Assembly: GCF_001189915.1 (NCBI RefSeq)
Contig: NZ_LFLS01000020.1
Location: 1-64,000 of the forward strand
Direction of reading: 5' to 3'
DNA from: Herbaspirillum autotrophicum
Lineage (GTDB): Bacteria > Pseudomonadota > Gammaproteobacteria > Burkholderiales > Burkholderiaceae_D
Length of the DNA stretch: 64,000 nucleotides
Part shown: positions 8,887 to 16,677 of the stretch, in pieces
Layout: each line of letters begins with the position of its first letter
How positions within the stretch are numbered: the stretch's first letter is position 1
Position numbers and translations under genes: made by a program
The notes under the pieces: model-generated
Database searches by the model: none
Seen by the model: the letters and a program-made list of their open reading frames with translations, nothing else
What the model was told of the DNA's origin: nothing

Positions 8887-8961
8887 ATGGAAAAATTCGT
8901 GCTGGTCTGGCTGCTCGGAGTGCCGTTGCTGATGCTGGTCGTTCTCCAATATTTTGTGTGA
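8887..8961 (+). CDS. 24-residue single-span membrane peptide, paralogue of 7981-8058
   Basis: The frame begins MEKFVLVWLLGVPLLMLVVL and ends after four more residues with TGA. GGGAGG lies 5-6 bases before the ATG. It shares the WLLGVP core and overall pattern with the minus-strand copy at 7981. It is a predicted single-span membrane peptide between a membrane protein gene and a DUF883 gene, in the same orientation. Function unknown. Confidence 0.65.
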   Translation: MEKFVLVWLLGVPLLMLVVLQYFV

Positions 8962-9011
8962 TGGACGAATCGGCGAAATGATCAAGTCAAGTTAGAGAAA
9001 GCGAGAAAAAG

Positions 9012-9323
9012 ATGCAAACGCAAAAATTCCAGACTGTAAGAAATGATGTCCAGGTATTGCTGGAAGAAGCGCAAAACCTGTTTGTACAGGCCGCTTCCGC
9101 TACCGGCAAGAAGGCCGATGAATTGCGCGCCAAGGGCGATGAGATTCTCGACCAGGCCTTTGCCAAGGCGCAGGGCATCCAGTCATACGTGATCCAGACC
9201 GGCAAGGAAATTGCCACCACCACCGATGATTACGTGCAATCGAATCCATGGCGGGCGATTGCCATCTCTGCCGGCGTCGGCTTGCTGGTGGGACTGTGCG
9301 TGTCGCGTTGCGGTGATCGCTGA
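9012..9323 (+). CDS. DUF883 family protein (ElaB/YqjD-like)
   Basis: The 103-residue protein has an amphipathic N-terminal helix region (DVQVLLEEAQNLFVQAASATGKKADELRAKG) and a C-terminal membrane anchor beginning at VQSNPWRAIAISAGVGLLVGL, the hallmark of ElaB/YqjD/DUF883. E. coli relatives are stationary-phase, C-tail-anchored inner-membrane proteins that bind ribosomes. The final CVSRCGDR is slightly unusual in carrying two cysteines. Confidence 0.88.
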   Translation: MQTQKFQTVRNDVQVLLEEAQNLFVQAASATGKKADELRAKGDEILDQAFAKAQGIQSYVIQTGKEIATTTDDYVQSNPWRAIAISAGVGLLVGLCVSRCGDR

Positions 9324-9375
9324 TCCTGCCCGCTGATGCTTCTGTATCGCCAACGAATTGAATAAGGACATGATG

Positions 9376-9951
9376 ATGAACAAGACATCGAGCCAGGAAA
9401 AGCCCGTCAATGCGGGTGACGCCAAGCCAGAGAAACAAGCTTTTCATATCGACAAGGACGGCATCCGTGCCGCTGCGAAAAAACTCGGCGATGGTGCCGT
9501 GACATCGGGCTACAAGGGCAATCGCCAGGAAATCATCGACATGCTCAATGATGCGCTGGCAACCGAACTGGTCTGTGTGCTGCGCTACAAGCGCCACTAT
9601 TACACCGCTACCGGTTTGGAGAATCAGTCGATCAAGGCCGAATTCCTCGAGCATGCGCTGGAAGAACAAACGCATGCCGACCAGATTGCCGAACGCATCG
9701 TGCAACTCAACGGCGAGCCGGATTTCAATCCGGGACAACTGGAGAGCCGCAGCCACGCCGAATATGACGACTCATCGGATATCAAGGCCATGATCCGGGC
9801 CAATCTGGTAGCGGAGCGGATTGCCATCGAAACCTATCGCCAGATGATTGCCTATATCGGCGATAACGACCCTACCACGCGGCAGATGCTGGTTGGCATC
9901 ATGGCCGCAGAAGAAGAGCATGCAGACGATATGCATGATCTGCTTGAGTGA
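9376..9951 (+). CDS. Ferritin-like domain protein (bacterioferritin-type)
   Basis: The protein (191 residues from this start) has the four-helix ferritin motif: ALATELVCVLRYKRHYY, then LEHALEEQTHADQIAERI, later LVAERIAIETYRQMIAYI and GIMAAEEEHADDMHDLL. The Glu and ExxH residues are those of a di-iron centre. It could store or detoxify iron or act Dps-like; it is not canonical Bfr because the N-terminal 40 residues are extended and no heme Met is assured. Three ATGs occur in a row (9370, 9373, 9376); AAGGA at 9364 favours the third. Confidence 0.82.
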   Translation: MNKTSSQEKPVNAGDAKPEKQAFHIDKDGIRAAAKKLGDGAVTSGYKGNRQEIIDMLNDALATELVCVLRYKRHYYTATGLENQSIKAEFLEHALEEQTHADQIAERIVQLNGEPDFNPGQLESRSHAEYDDSSDIKAMIRANLVAERIAIETYRQMIAYIGDNDPTTRQMLVGIMAAEEEHADDMHDLLE

Positions 9952-10028
9952 CCTGTTTTTTAACCCCGTTTTTCCGTACCGGGACGCCGGTGCAGCACTA
10001 CCCCTTCAATTTTTTCAGGAGAATATAA

Positions 10029-10406
10029 ATGAATAAGATCATCGCCACTCTGGTTTTCAGCGCCGCCACTCTGGGTATGCATTCTGCTGCAATGGCGGCT
10101 GACCCTGTCAAAGCCCAATACAAGGCGGCAGTAGCAAGTGCCGACGCCGACTATAAAGAAGCCAAGGCCAAATGTGATCCGCTCAAGGGCAATGAAAAGG
10201 ATGTCTGTATGAAGGAAGCCAAGGGTGCGCAAAAGACCGCCATCGCTAATGCCAAGGCCGCTCGCAAGACTACCGATGCCAACAAGGATGCACGTGCCGA
10301 AAAGAACGATGCCGATTACAAGGTAGCCAAGGAAAAATGCGACGCACTGAGCGGTGCCGAAAACACCAAGTGTGAAACTGCGGCCAAGGCCAAGTACGGC
10401 AAGTAA
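10029..10406 (+). CDS. Secreted Lys/Ala-rich protein with paired-cysteine repeats
   Basis: The 125-residue protein has a signal peptide ending AAMAA near residue 23. The mature part is rich in Ala, Lys and Asp and contains two related units: AKAKCDPLKGNEKDVCMKEA and AKEKCDALSGAENTKCETAA, each with two cysteines about 12 apart. It should be helical and periplasmic, with possible disulfides. No enzymatic signature. AGGAG precedes the ATG. A shorter protein at 15923 has a similar C-x-L-...-C-x-EAKA motif. Confidence 0.75.
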   Translation: MNKIIATLVFSAATLGMHSAAMAADPVKAQYKAAVASADADYKEAKAKCDPLKGNEKDVCMKEAKGAQKTAIANAKAARKTTDANKDARAEKNDADYKVAKEKCDALSGAENTKCETAAKAKYGK

Positions 10407-10511
10407 TCAGCATCAGGCAAGCAGTATAAGCAATCAGTGCCGTGGGGAGTTTTCTCCATAAAAAAATCGATGTATCAATAGCGTAGTTAATTTATCCCTT
10501 AGGAGATTTTC

Positions 10512-10838
10512 ATGACTTTATCCAATATGAGTTTGACCAAACGTTTCGCCGGCTTCTTCCTGGCCCTGTTCATGGTGGCGCTGGTTGGCTGCGCCTCGAC
10601 TTCCGGCAAGGAAGGTACTGGCGAATATGTGGATGATTCGGTCATCACTACCAAGGTGAAAGCAGCCATTTTCAACGAGCCGAACCTGAAGTCGACTGAA
10701 ATCAATGTCGAAACTTATAAGGGCACAGTCCAGCTGAGCGGTTTTGTCAGCTCGGCAACTGCCTCGACACGCGCCACTGAACTGGCACGCGGCGTCAACG
10801 GCGTGAAGGCAGTCAAGAACGATTTGCGTCTGAAGTAA
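10512..10838 (+). CDS. BON-domain lipoprotein
   Basis: The 108-residue protein has a lipobox (VALVGCAS, Cys24-25 region) and one BON domain (VDDSVITTKVKAAIFNEPNLKS ... VQLSGFVSS ... GVNGVKAVKNDLRL). BON proteins of the OsmY type bind phospholipid or envelope components and are induced by osmotic stress. It should be anchored in the outer membrane. AGGAG precedes the ATG. Confidence 0.9.
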   Translation: MTLSNMSLTKRFAGFFLALFMVALVGCASTSGKEGTGEYVDDSVITTKVKAAIFNEPNLKSTEINVETYKGTVQLSGFVSSATASTRATELARGVNGVKAVKNDLRLK

Positions 10839-11143
10839 TTGATGCTGTCGAGGCAAAAATAGTCTGAGGATGCAGGTACGGGCCGGCCGGCTACCCCGGC
10901 TGGTCCGTCGAATCATATGTTGTTGCAGTATCATCAGCGGGGCAACCGGAATAGAGTATAGTTGCTCAGGGTTGATTGTTGCGTTTTTCGCTATAGGGCG
11001 GGACGAACGTCAATCGAATCGGAAACCGGCATTCGCGGTCGTCAAGGCGGTCACCGATATCATTCAAAAGGGCCCTTTCTGAATTTCCTGATAAATAACG
11101 TAATACATGCACGCGGCGGTGTTGACGCCGCCAGTAAAAAACT
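10839..11143 (+). other. Intergenic region before the response regulator
   Basis: About 300 bases separate the BON lipoprotein from the LuxR-type regulator. A GC-rich inverted stretch (GGCCGGCCGGC) near 10880 may help end the upstream transcript, and a small GCGGCG/CGCCGC hairpin (11113-11131) lies just before the regulator ATG. I see no gene. Confidence 0.4.
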
Positions 11144-11773
11144 ATGACAAAAATACTTGTAGTCGACGATCACGCAGTAGTACGCGCAGGCGTACATCAT
11201 TTCATCGCCGGGATTCCGAATATGGAAATCGGTGGCGAAGCGAGTACCGCGGAAGAAGCGATAAAGCTGGTGCGTGCCCAGGACTGGGATATCGTCCTGC
11301 TCGATATCGCCATGCCCGACAAGAGCGGCGTTGAAGTATTGAAGCAGATCAAGCGGGAAAAGCCGGCGTTGCCGGTGCTGATGCTGAGCATGCACCCGGA
11401 AAGCCGCTACGCGGTACAGGTGTTGCGCAGCGGTGCCAGCGGCTATGTCCAGAAGGAAGCCCTGGCGACCGAATTGGTAAGCGCGATCAATACGATCCTG
11501 CGCGGCCACAAGTACATCAGTTACGGCGTGGCGGAGTTGCTCACCAGCGATCCGGTCGACTCCGAAAAGCCATTGCATGAAACCCTGTCGCAGCGGGAGT
11601 ACGAAATATTTTACAAGTTGGGGCAGGGACAAGGCGTGACGCAGATCGCCGATGAACTGTGCCTGAGCGTAAAAACGGTCAGTACTTACCGTTCCCGGGT
11701 ATTGCAGAAAATGAATATGGCCAACAATGCAGATATCATTTATTACGCGATCAAGAATAATCTGATCGATTGA
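11144..11773 (+). CDS. NarL/FixJ-type response regulator (receiver + LuxR HTH)
   Basis: The 209-residue protein has a receiver domain with acidic pocket DD (8-9), phospho-acceptor Asp54 (LLDIAMPD), a conserved Ser in MLSMH and Lys in YVQKEA, followed by a LuxR-type helix-turn-helix (LSQREYEIFYKLGQGQGVTQIADELCLSVKTVSTYRSR) near 150-190. It is a DNA-binding output of a HisKA_3-type kinase; the kinase at 12498 in the same orientation is the natural partner. Targets are unknown but the surrounding stress genes are candidates. Confidence 0.92.
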   Translation: MTKILVVDDHAVVRAGVHHFIAGIPNMEIGGEASTAEEAIKLVRAQDWDIVLLDIAMPDKSGVEVLKQIKREKPALPVLMLSMHPESRYAVQVLRSGASGYVQKEALATELVSAINTILRGHKYISYGVAELLTSDPVDSEKPLHETLSQREYEIFYKLGQGQGVTQIADELCLSVKTVSTYRSRVLQKMNMANNADIIYYAIKNNLID

Positions 11774-11867
11774 GCTGAAGAAAGGCAATGCGAGGCATGG
11801 CAACGAGCTTGCGTCGGACAGCGTTGCAGCACCGCATCTTCCGATCCAAGGCAGCAGGCAACCTGGT

Positions 11868-12308
11868 ATGAAACAAATATCGACAAGAAATGAGGGTCGC
11901 AGCACCGCACCATTGAGAATTTTTCTGGTTGAAGATTCCGCCGACGTCCGCGATCTGATCGTGGAAGGTCTGGGAGAAATCCCCGGGGTTGAACTGGCAG
12001 GATATTCGGAAACGGAAGAGGATGCGGTTGATCATCTGGCACATGAAAAGTATGACGTGCTGATTCTGGATATTCAGTTGCGTCAGGGGAACGGCATGCA
12101 TTTGTTGCAGACCTTGTCGCGTTCAGGTTTGCGCCGCCAGGAAGAGTTGAAGATTGTTTTCAGTAATCATGTCAGTTCGGCTTATCGCCGCGTGGGACAG
12201 CAATACGGTGTGCAGTTCTTTTTTGACAAATCATCCGAATTTGCCAAATTGCGAACGTTGATTGAACGGCTGAGCGGCTCCGGACGCGATGGTTTTGCTG
12301 CTGCCTGA
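11868..12308 (+). CDS. Stand-alone receiver-domain response regulator
   Basis: The 146-residue protein holds one CheY-like receiver: VEDSADVRDL (acidic pocket), LILDIQLRQGNG (phospho-Asp), VFSNH (Ser) and FFDKSSEF (Lys), all key residues present. There is no output domain after it. It sits between the LuxR-type regulator and the kinase, so it may act as a phosphate sink, a shuttle or an allosteric regulator. The N-terminal 15 residues before the receiver are unordered-looking, and a later start is possible. Confidence 0.85.
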   Translation: MKQISTRNEGRSTAPLRIFLVEDSADVRDLIVEGLGEIPGVELAGYSETEEDAVDHLAHEKYDVLILDIQLRQGNGMHLLQTLSRSGLRRQEELKIVFSNHVSSAYRRVGQQYGVQFFFDKSSEFAKLRTLIERLSGSGRDGFAAA

Positions 12309-12497
12309 CAAGATTTTCCCTCTATAATATTCGCCGCAGCCGGGGGCTGGCGCGGCAGATCGGCGGCATCCATGCATGATTTCACGCCCGGGGTGTTCGA
12401 TGTTGCTCATATCAAATTCCTCCACCCCAGGCCAGGCACCGATCCACGCTGCTGCGGCTTGCTCCGCGATTCCCACATGAAATCTTGACAGGTCCTA

Positions 12498-14534
12498 ATG
12501 CACAGACGGATAGCCAACCTCAGACGAGACATCAGCGAACCGGGCGAAACCGCCGCGTTTGAACAATACGCCGATGCGCAGGCTAATCTCGCCAGTATCA
12601 TTGCCGTGGCAATGGGCCTGGGCATGATGGTGGCGTTGCTGGGTCTGGTCGTGCTGATCAGTTGCTATGCCGGCGGCCAGTATCAGGCCATGCTGCATGA
12701 TTTGATCAGCGTGCAGGGAGCTACCGCCATCGGCTTCATGCTGGCCGGGACTGCGCTTTATCTGCAATGCATGCATGCTGATCACGAGCGCTCGCGGCGA
12801 ATGTTGACGGTACGGGTGATGGCGCTGTTGTTGCTGCTGCTGGCGCTGGCATTCCTTGCCAACAGCCTGGCCGGCCTGGTGCCGTGGGTGCCGGCGCTGA
12901 ATCCGGCCTCGCAGTGGCATGGGCACATCAGTGAAGCGATTCACCCGTTGGCGGCGATTGGGCATCTGTTCGTCGCCCTGATATTGCTGTTGCAAGACTA
13001 CCGTATTCGCGGCAGTCATTATCCTGCGGAATACCTGGCTTTCCTGCTGATCGGTTTGAATGCGATTCCGTTGGTTGGCTACCTGTACGGTGTCAATACG
13101 CTGACCTTTCTCGGTTATCCCGAAAGCATGCCGATGTTGTCGGCACTGACCTTTTTGTTGCTGGGCGCGGCCTTGCTGATGGCCCGGCCTTCGCACCGGC
13201 TGATGGCGATCATTATCGGCAATGCGCCGGGCGGCAATATGTTGCGTCGGCTGCTGCCCTCCATGTTGCTGCTGATTCTGGCGCTGAACCTGTTGGTCGG
13301 CTGGGGCGCGCAACAGGGATATTACGCACAGGATCTGGTATTGCCGCTCCTGACGCTGGTCAATGGCTCGCTGCTGGTCTTCATCTTCTGGCGCTCGGCC
13401 GGCAACATTGACCGTGAATATGGCGCCCGCGTGCAAAGCGCCGCCAAACTGGCCGAAACCAACTCCTTGCTGAGCGCAGTCAGCGACAGTACCAGCGAAC
13501 CGATGTTCGTCAAAAACCGGCAGGGCTTGCTGGTGTTCGCCAATCCGGCCATGTTGCAGCAGGTCGGGAAAACCTGGGAAGAAGCGCTGTATCGTTCCAG
13601 CCGTGAATTGTTCGCGCATCAGGATGAGGCCGACCGCATCGATCTGGATGACCGCCGCGTGATGGCGTCCGGCTTGCCGGAGACGCTGGAGCAAACCTTG
13701 CATTTGCCGCATGGCGTGTTTACCTATCAATCCACGACCGTGCCCTGGTTCGACAAGGCCGGCAATGTGCTGGGCGTGATCGGCATCAGCACTGATATTA
13801 CGGAGCGCAAACGTGCCGAAGACTCGCTGCGCGAACGCGAGGCGCAACTCGAACGTACGGTGGTCGAACGCACCGCGCTGCTGCGCGAATTGACGAATCA
13901 TCTGGAAAATGTGCGGGAAGAAGAGAAGCGGGCGATTGCCCGTGAGCTGCACGACAATATGGGGGCTTCGCTGACCGCCCTGAGCATGCATCTGGAAAGC
14001 GTCTACAAGGTCTTGCCGCAAGATGACAAATGGCTGGACCGCAAAACCCGGATCCAGGGCTTGTTGAGTTCGCTGGTCGACACTACGCGCCGGATTCAAA
14101 CCGAGTTGCGGCCCAACATGCTGGACCTGTTTGGCCTCAAGGCGGCCATCACCGAACAGCTGGATGAACTGGCCGAACGTACCGGTCTTGCATGCAAGGC
14201 CAGTCTGCCGGATGAAGACGTCAATGTCGGCCATGAAATGGAAATTGCCATTTACCGCATGCTGCAGGAAATGCTCAATAACGTGACCAAGCACGCCAAG
14301 GCCAGCAAGGTGGATGTGATCCTCGACATTGACGAAGATCGCGTCGCCCTGACGGTGCGTGACGATGGCATCGGTATTGCGCAGGAACGAAAGGACAACA
14401 ACAAGACTTACGGCTTGCGCGGTCTGCGCGAGCGTGCCACCTTCTTTGGCGGCAATGTCGACATCCGCTCGACGCCCGGCAAGGGCGCGCTGATTACGGT
14501 CGAGCTGCCATTGTCGCCTGGCGCTGACGCCTGA
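12498..14534 (+). CDS. Membrane sensor histidine kinase with PAS domain (HisKA_3 type)
   Basis: The 678-residue protein has about eight hydrophobic segments in residues 30-310, a PAS domain with PAC tail (about 320-440, ending GVIGISTDITERKRAE), a coiled-coil, a HisKA_3 dimerisation helix with the phospho-His in RELHDNMGASL (His485), and a HATPase_c domain (DDGIGIAQERK, GLRGLRERA) to the end. This is the NarX/DegS-like class that pairs with LuxR-type regulators, as found upstream. The membrane sensor is of a multi-span type that I cannot match to a named domain; its signal is unknown. Confidence 0.9.
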   Translation: MHRRIANLRRDISEPGETAAFEQYADAQANLASIIAVAMGLGMMVALLGLVVLISCYAGGQYQAMLHDLISVQGATAIGFMLAGTALYLQCMHADHERSRRMLTVRVMALLLLLLALAFLANSLAGLVPWVPALNPASQWHGHISEAIHPLAAIGHLFVALILLLQDYRIRGSHYPAEYLAFLLIGLNAIPLVGYLYGVNTLTFLGYPESMPMLSALTFLLLGAALLMARPSHRLMAIIIGNAPGGNMLRRLLPSMLLLILALNLLVGWGAQQGYYAQDLVLPLLTLVNGSLLVFIFWRSAGNIDREYGARVQSAAKLAETNSLLSAVSDSTSEPMFVKNRQGLLVFANPAMLQQVGKTWEEALYRSSRELFAHQDEADRIDLDDRRVMASGLPETLEQTLHLPHGVFTYQSTTVPWFDKAGNVLGVIGISTDITERKRAEDSLREREAQLERTVVERTALLRELTNHLENVREEEKRAIARELHDNMGASLTALSMHLESVYKVLPQDDKWLDRKTRIQGLLSSLVDTTRRIQTELRPNMLDLFGLKAAITEQLDELAERTGLACKASLPDEDVNVGHEMEIAIYRMLQEMLNNVTKHAKASKVDVILDIDEDRVALTVRDDGIGIAQERKDNNKTYGLRGLRERATFFGGNVDIRSTPGKGALITVELPLSPGADA

Positions 14535-14700
14535 TCACCGCTTTTCCTACGTGTCAAAGGGGCGCCGTCCGATAGTTGCGGACCGGGGGGCGGGATAAGA
14601 TGGCTTCAACGTATTCCGGCATGTCTCTCCGAGCAACGGAACGCGTCCAGCAAGACGGCCTCAGGGCAGTCGCTGGCCTTGTCAACTTTCAGGAGTCCTC

Positions 14701-14874
14701 ATGAATAAAGATCAAGTCGAAGGCGCTATCAAACAAGCTGCTGGCAAAGTTCAGCAAAAAACCGGTGAACTGGTCGGCAGCACCAATCAACAGGTCAAAG
14801 GTGCCGCGAAGCAAGTAGAAGGCGGCGTCCAAAAGGCGGTCGGTGACACCAAGGAAGTGCTGAAAGGCAAGTAA
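14701..14874 (+). CDS. CsbD-like stress protein (second copy)
   Basis: The 57-residue protein begins MNKDQVEGAIKQAAGKVQQK and repeats a KQ-x-x-G-x-VQ pattern (KGAAKQVEGGVQKAVGD), a textbook CsbD sequence and closer to the family than the copy at 8411. It is hydrophilic and cytosolic, with unknown molecular role. AGGAG lies just before the ATG, and a terminator follows 5 bases after the stop, so it is likely monocistronic. Confidence 0.88.
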   Translation: MNKDQVEGAIKQAAGKVQQKTGELVGSTNQQVKGAAKQVEGGVQKAVGDTKEVLKGK

Positions 14875-14878
14875 GAAC

Positions 14879-14899
14879 AAGGGGCTGCGGCCCCTTTTT
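14879..14899 (+). terminator. Intrinsic terminator after the second CsbD gene
   Basis: AAGGGGC-TGC-GGCCCCTTTTT forms a compact GC stem with a T run directly after the stop codon. Confidence 0.8.
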
Positions 14900-15056
14900 C
14901 TTCCTCGTGTAGGAATCCTCTGACAACAAAATGGGAGAAGCACGGCTTCTCGCGGCCACCCGCTTCTGTAATGATCAAGCCATTGTCAGGGATGTAATAA
15001 ATTAACGAACAAGCAGTTCCCGGATCGTTGTTTAAAACGGTAGCGAGGGAGGAACG

Positions 15057-15380
15057 ATGAAAAAAACATGGATGGCAATATCTATTGCCTTGGCGCTGAT
15101 GGCCACATCGTCTTCAGCATCGGCATTGACGCGCTATGGGGCGCACGAATACGCGGCCAGTCTGCGGATCGGGAACACCCATGGCGTACACCGGGCGAAA
15201 GCCCGGCCAGTGCCGGCGTCAAAGAATTTTCTTTATCTGGATATGGTCCAGAAGCGCAAAAACACTGCGATTCGCAGTGCGGTCATTGTGTATGAACATG
15301 CGTTGAGAAAGAAAAAAATGTGCGACATCAATGATCCCAGCGCAGATGAACAAAGTTGTCTGCGTTCGCCGATGTTGTAA
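15057..15380 (+). CDS. Small secreted protein, unknown function
   Basis: The 107-residue protein has a clear signal peptide (KKTWMAISIALALMATSSSASA, cleavage near residue 24). The mature part is basic, with two cysteines near the C-terminus (KMCDIND and EQSCLRS) that could pair. GAGGGAGGAACG precedes the ATG, a strong ribosome site. No family recognised. It stands alone between the second CsbD gene and a glycine-zipper lipoprotein. Confidence 0.68.
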   Translation: MKKTWMAISIALALMATSSSASALTRYGAHEYAASLRIGNTHGVHRAKARPVPASKNFLYLDMVQKRKNTAIRSAVIVYEHALRKKKMCDINDPSADEQSCLRSPML

Positions 15381-15467
15381 TGCCGCTCTGAGGGCATGGC
15401 GATGTGACGCGATCGTCGCAATCCGGTGACTTGTTGCAGAAGCTCAACTTATTGAATGGAGTACATC

Positions 15468-15683
15468 ATGAAAACCCTGAAACGAATTGCGCTGACGGTC
15501 GTAACCGTCACCACCCTGATTTCCCTGAGTGCGTGCGGCAACATGTCGCAACGTGACAAGAGCACTGCGGTCGGCGCCGGTGTCGGCGGCGTAGCCGGTG
15601 CAGTGCTGACTGGCGGTAGCGGTATCGGTACTGTCGGTGGCGCCGCAGTCGGCGGTGTGATCGGTAATCAGGTCGGTAAATAA
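15468..15683 (+). CDS. Glycine-zipper lipoprotein (OsmB-like)
   Basis: From the ATG at 15468 the product is 71 residues: a lipoprotein signal (ISLSACGN, lipobox cysteine near residue 23) followed by a glycine-zipper membrane hairpin (GAGVGGVAGAVLTGGSGIGT and GGAAVGGVIGNQVGK). This matches OsmB/glycine-zipper 2TM lipoproteins of the outer membrane. The 15468 start is preferred because TGGAG lies 5 bases upstream; an in-frame ATG at 15456 has no site. Confidence 0.87.
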   Translation: MKTLKRIALTVVTVTTLISLSACGNMSQRDKSTAVGAGVGGVAGAVLTGGSGIGTVGGAAVGGVIGNQVGK

Positions 15684-15723
15684 CCGGATGTAGCGGCCGG
15701 CATCACATGACCGGCGCCAAGTG

Positions 15724-15757
15724 AAAGGGGACCATGTCTGACATGCTCCCCTTTGTT
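15724..15757 (+). terminator. Intrinsic terminator after the glycine-zipper gene
   Basis: AAAGGGGA-C-CATGTC pairs with GACATG-C-TCCCCTTT (one C/C mismatch), followed by GTTTTG. It lies 40 bases beyond the stop. Confidence 0.75.
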
Positions 15758-15922
15758 TTGTCCGTGGCTCCTTGTGGCCGCTGTAGCCGGGGCCTGGTGT
15801 TCGCCCGGGCGAACCACGGTACAAATAATGGCGGTGGATTCTTTGCAATGACAGCGCCCGGTATGGCTGTCACCGGTTTGCTTGGGGTGGCGCCGGCGTG
15901 ACAGCCAGGAACCGCCGGTGGC

Positions 15923-16228
15923 TTACTGTGCCGCCTGACGGATGCGGTGGGCGCGCGCCAGATCGCTTTCCATGCGGGCTTTGGCTTCTTTTTTGCAAGA
16001 TTTGGGGGCTTCTTTCCGGAGCGCTCTGCATTCCGCCAGCGCTTCAGCGTAGGCTGCGCCGGCTTCGGTTTTCAGATTGCGGAAATGCGCGTCGGGGGTA
16101 TCGGCAGGTTCATACCAGCGGGCCGGATCGCGTACCGAGACATCTTCTTTGGCAGGGTTCCTGGCCTGAGCAATGCCGCTGAGGCAGCTTGCCGTGAGCA
16201 ACAATAATACAAAACGACTTACCTTCAT
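15923..16228 (-). CDS. Small secreted protein with Cys/Lys-rich C-terminus
   Basis: The 101-residue protein has a signal peptide (VLLLLTASCLSGIAQA) and a mature part ending in a charged helix with AECRALRKEAPKSCKKEAKAR, two cysteines 11 apart. This resembles the repeat unit of the secreted protein at 10029. It is likely periplasmic. Function unknown. It is the only gene on its strand between the lipoprotein and a large inverted repeat. Confidence 0.68.
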   Translation of the reverse strand: MKVSRFVLLLLTASCLSGIAQARNPAKEDVSVRDPARWYEPADTPDAHFRNLKTEAGAAYAEALAECRALRKEAPKSCKKEAKARMESDLARAHRIRQAAQ

Positions 16229-16287
16229 CGTATCCCCTATTGATCATTTACCGGATGGCAGTAGCGGTACCCTTGGTACCTGGTGAA

Positions 16288-16326
16288 CATCGCTGCAGCG
16301 GATGAGTGTCATCCGCTGCAGCGATG
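16288..16326. repeat. Perfect 18-bp inverted repeat, 3-base loop
   Basis: CATCGCTGCAGCGGATGA and its exact reverse complement are separated by GTG. The stem would be very stable in RNA on either strand, but no T run follows on either side. It lies between DUF3309 (ending at 16423) and the start of the secreted protein at 16228, both minus strand. It could be a processing or stabilising hairpin, or a Rho-independent terminator without U tract. Confidence 0.8.
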
Positions 16327-16422
16327 TGATCATACTATTACTACCCATCATAGCGGTTTATTGTGGGCGATACGCAGGATTTTTACCGGCGTGATGATCC
16401 GGTATTCAATGCCTGTTTGTCA

Positions 16423-16581
16423 TCATATCCTGCCAAGCAGCAGCAAGATCAGCAGGATCACCACGATGGTGCCGGCGATACCGCTGGGTGCATAACCCCA
16501 GCCGCGGCTGTGAGGCCAAGCTGGCAGTGCACCGATCAATATCAGGATCAGAATAATCAAGAGCAGGGTGCCGAGTGTCAT
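16423..16581 (-). CDS. DUF3309 family small membrane protein
   Basis: From the ATG at 16581 the 52-residue product reads MTLGTLLLIILILILIGALP, then a WPHSRGWGY motif, a short glycine turn and a second hydrophobic span ending LLLLGRI. This two-span layout with the conserved W-P-H-S-R-x-W-G-Y loop is DUF3309. Function unknown. AAGGAG precedes this ATG, whereas the longer in-frame start at 16605 has none. Confidence 0.88.
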   Translation of the reverse strand: MTLGTLLLIILILILIGALPAWPHSRGWGYAPSGIAGTIVVILLILLLLGRI

Positions 16582-16677
16582 GTTGTTCTCCTTGTCAGAC
16601 AGCAAACTTCAAAAGGGACCGTGTGACCGTTTGGAAAAAACACGGTCGCACAGCGGGGAAGTGCGAGGCCAGGCACA

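Noticed and set aside
12495..14294. 599-codon open frame on the minus strand
   Set aside because: It is the antisense shadow of the histidine kinase; the product is Gln/His/Arg-rich with no family motif and no ribosome site.
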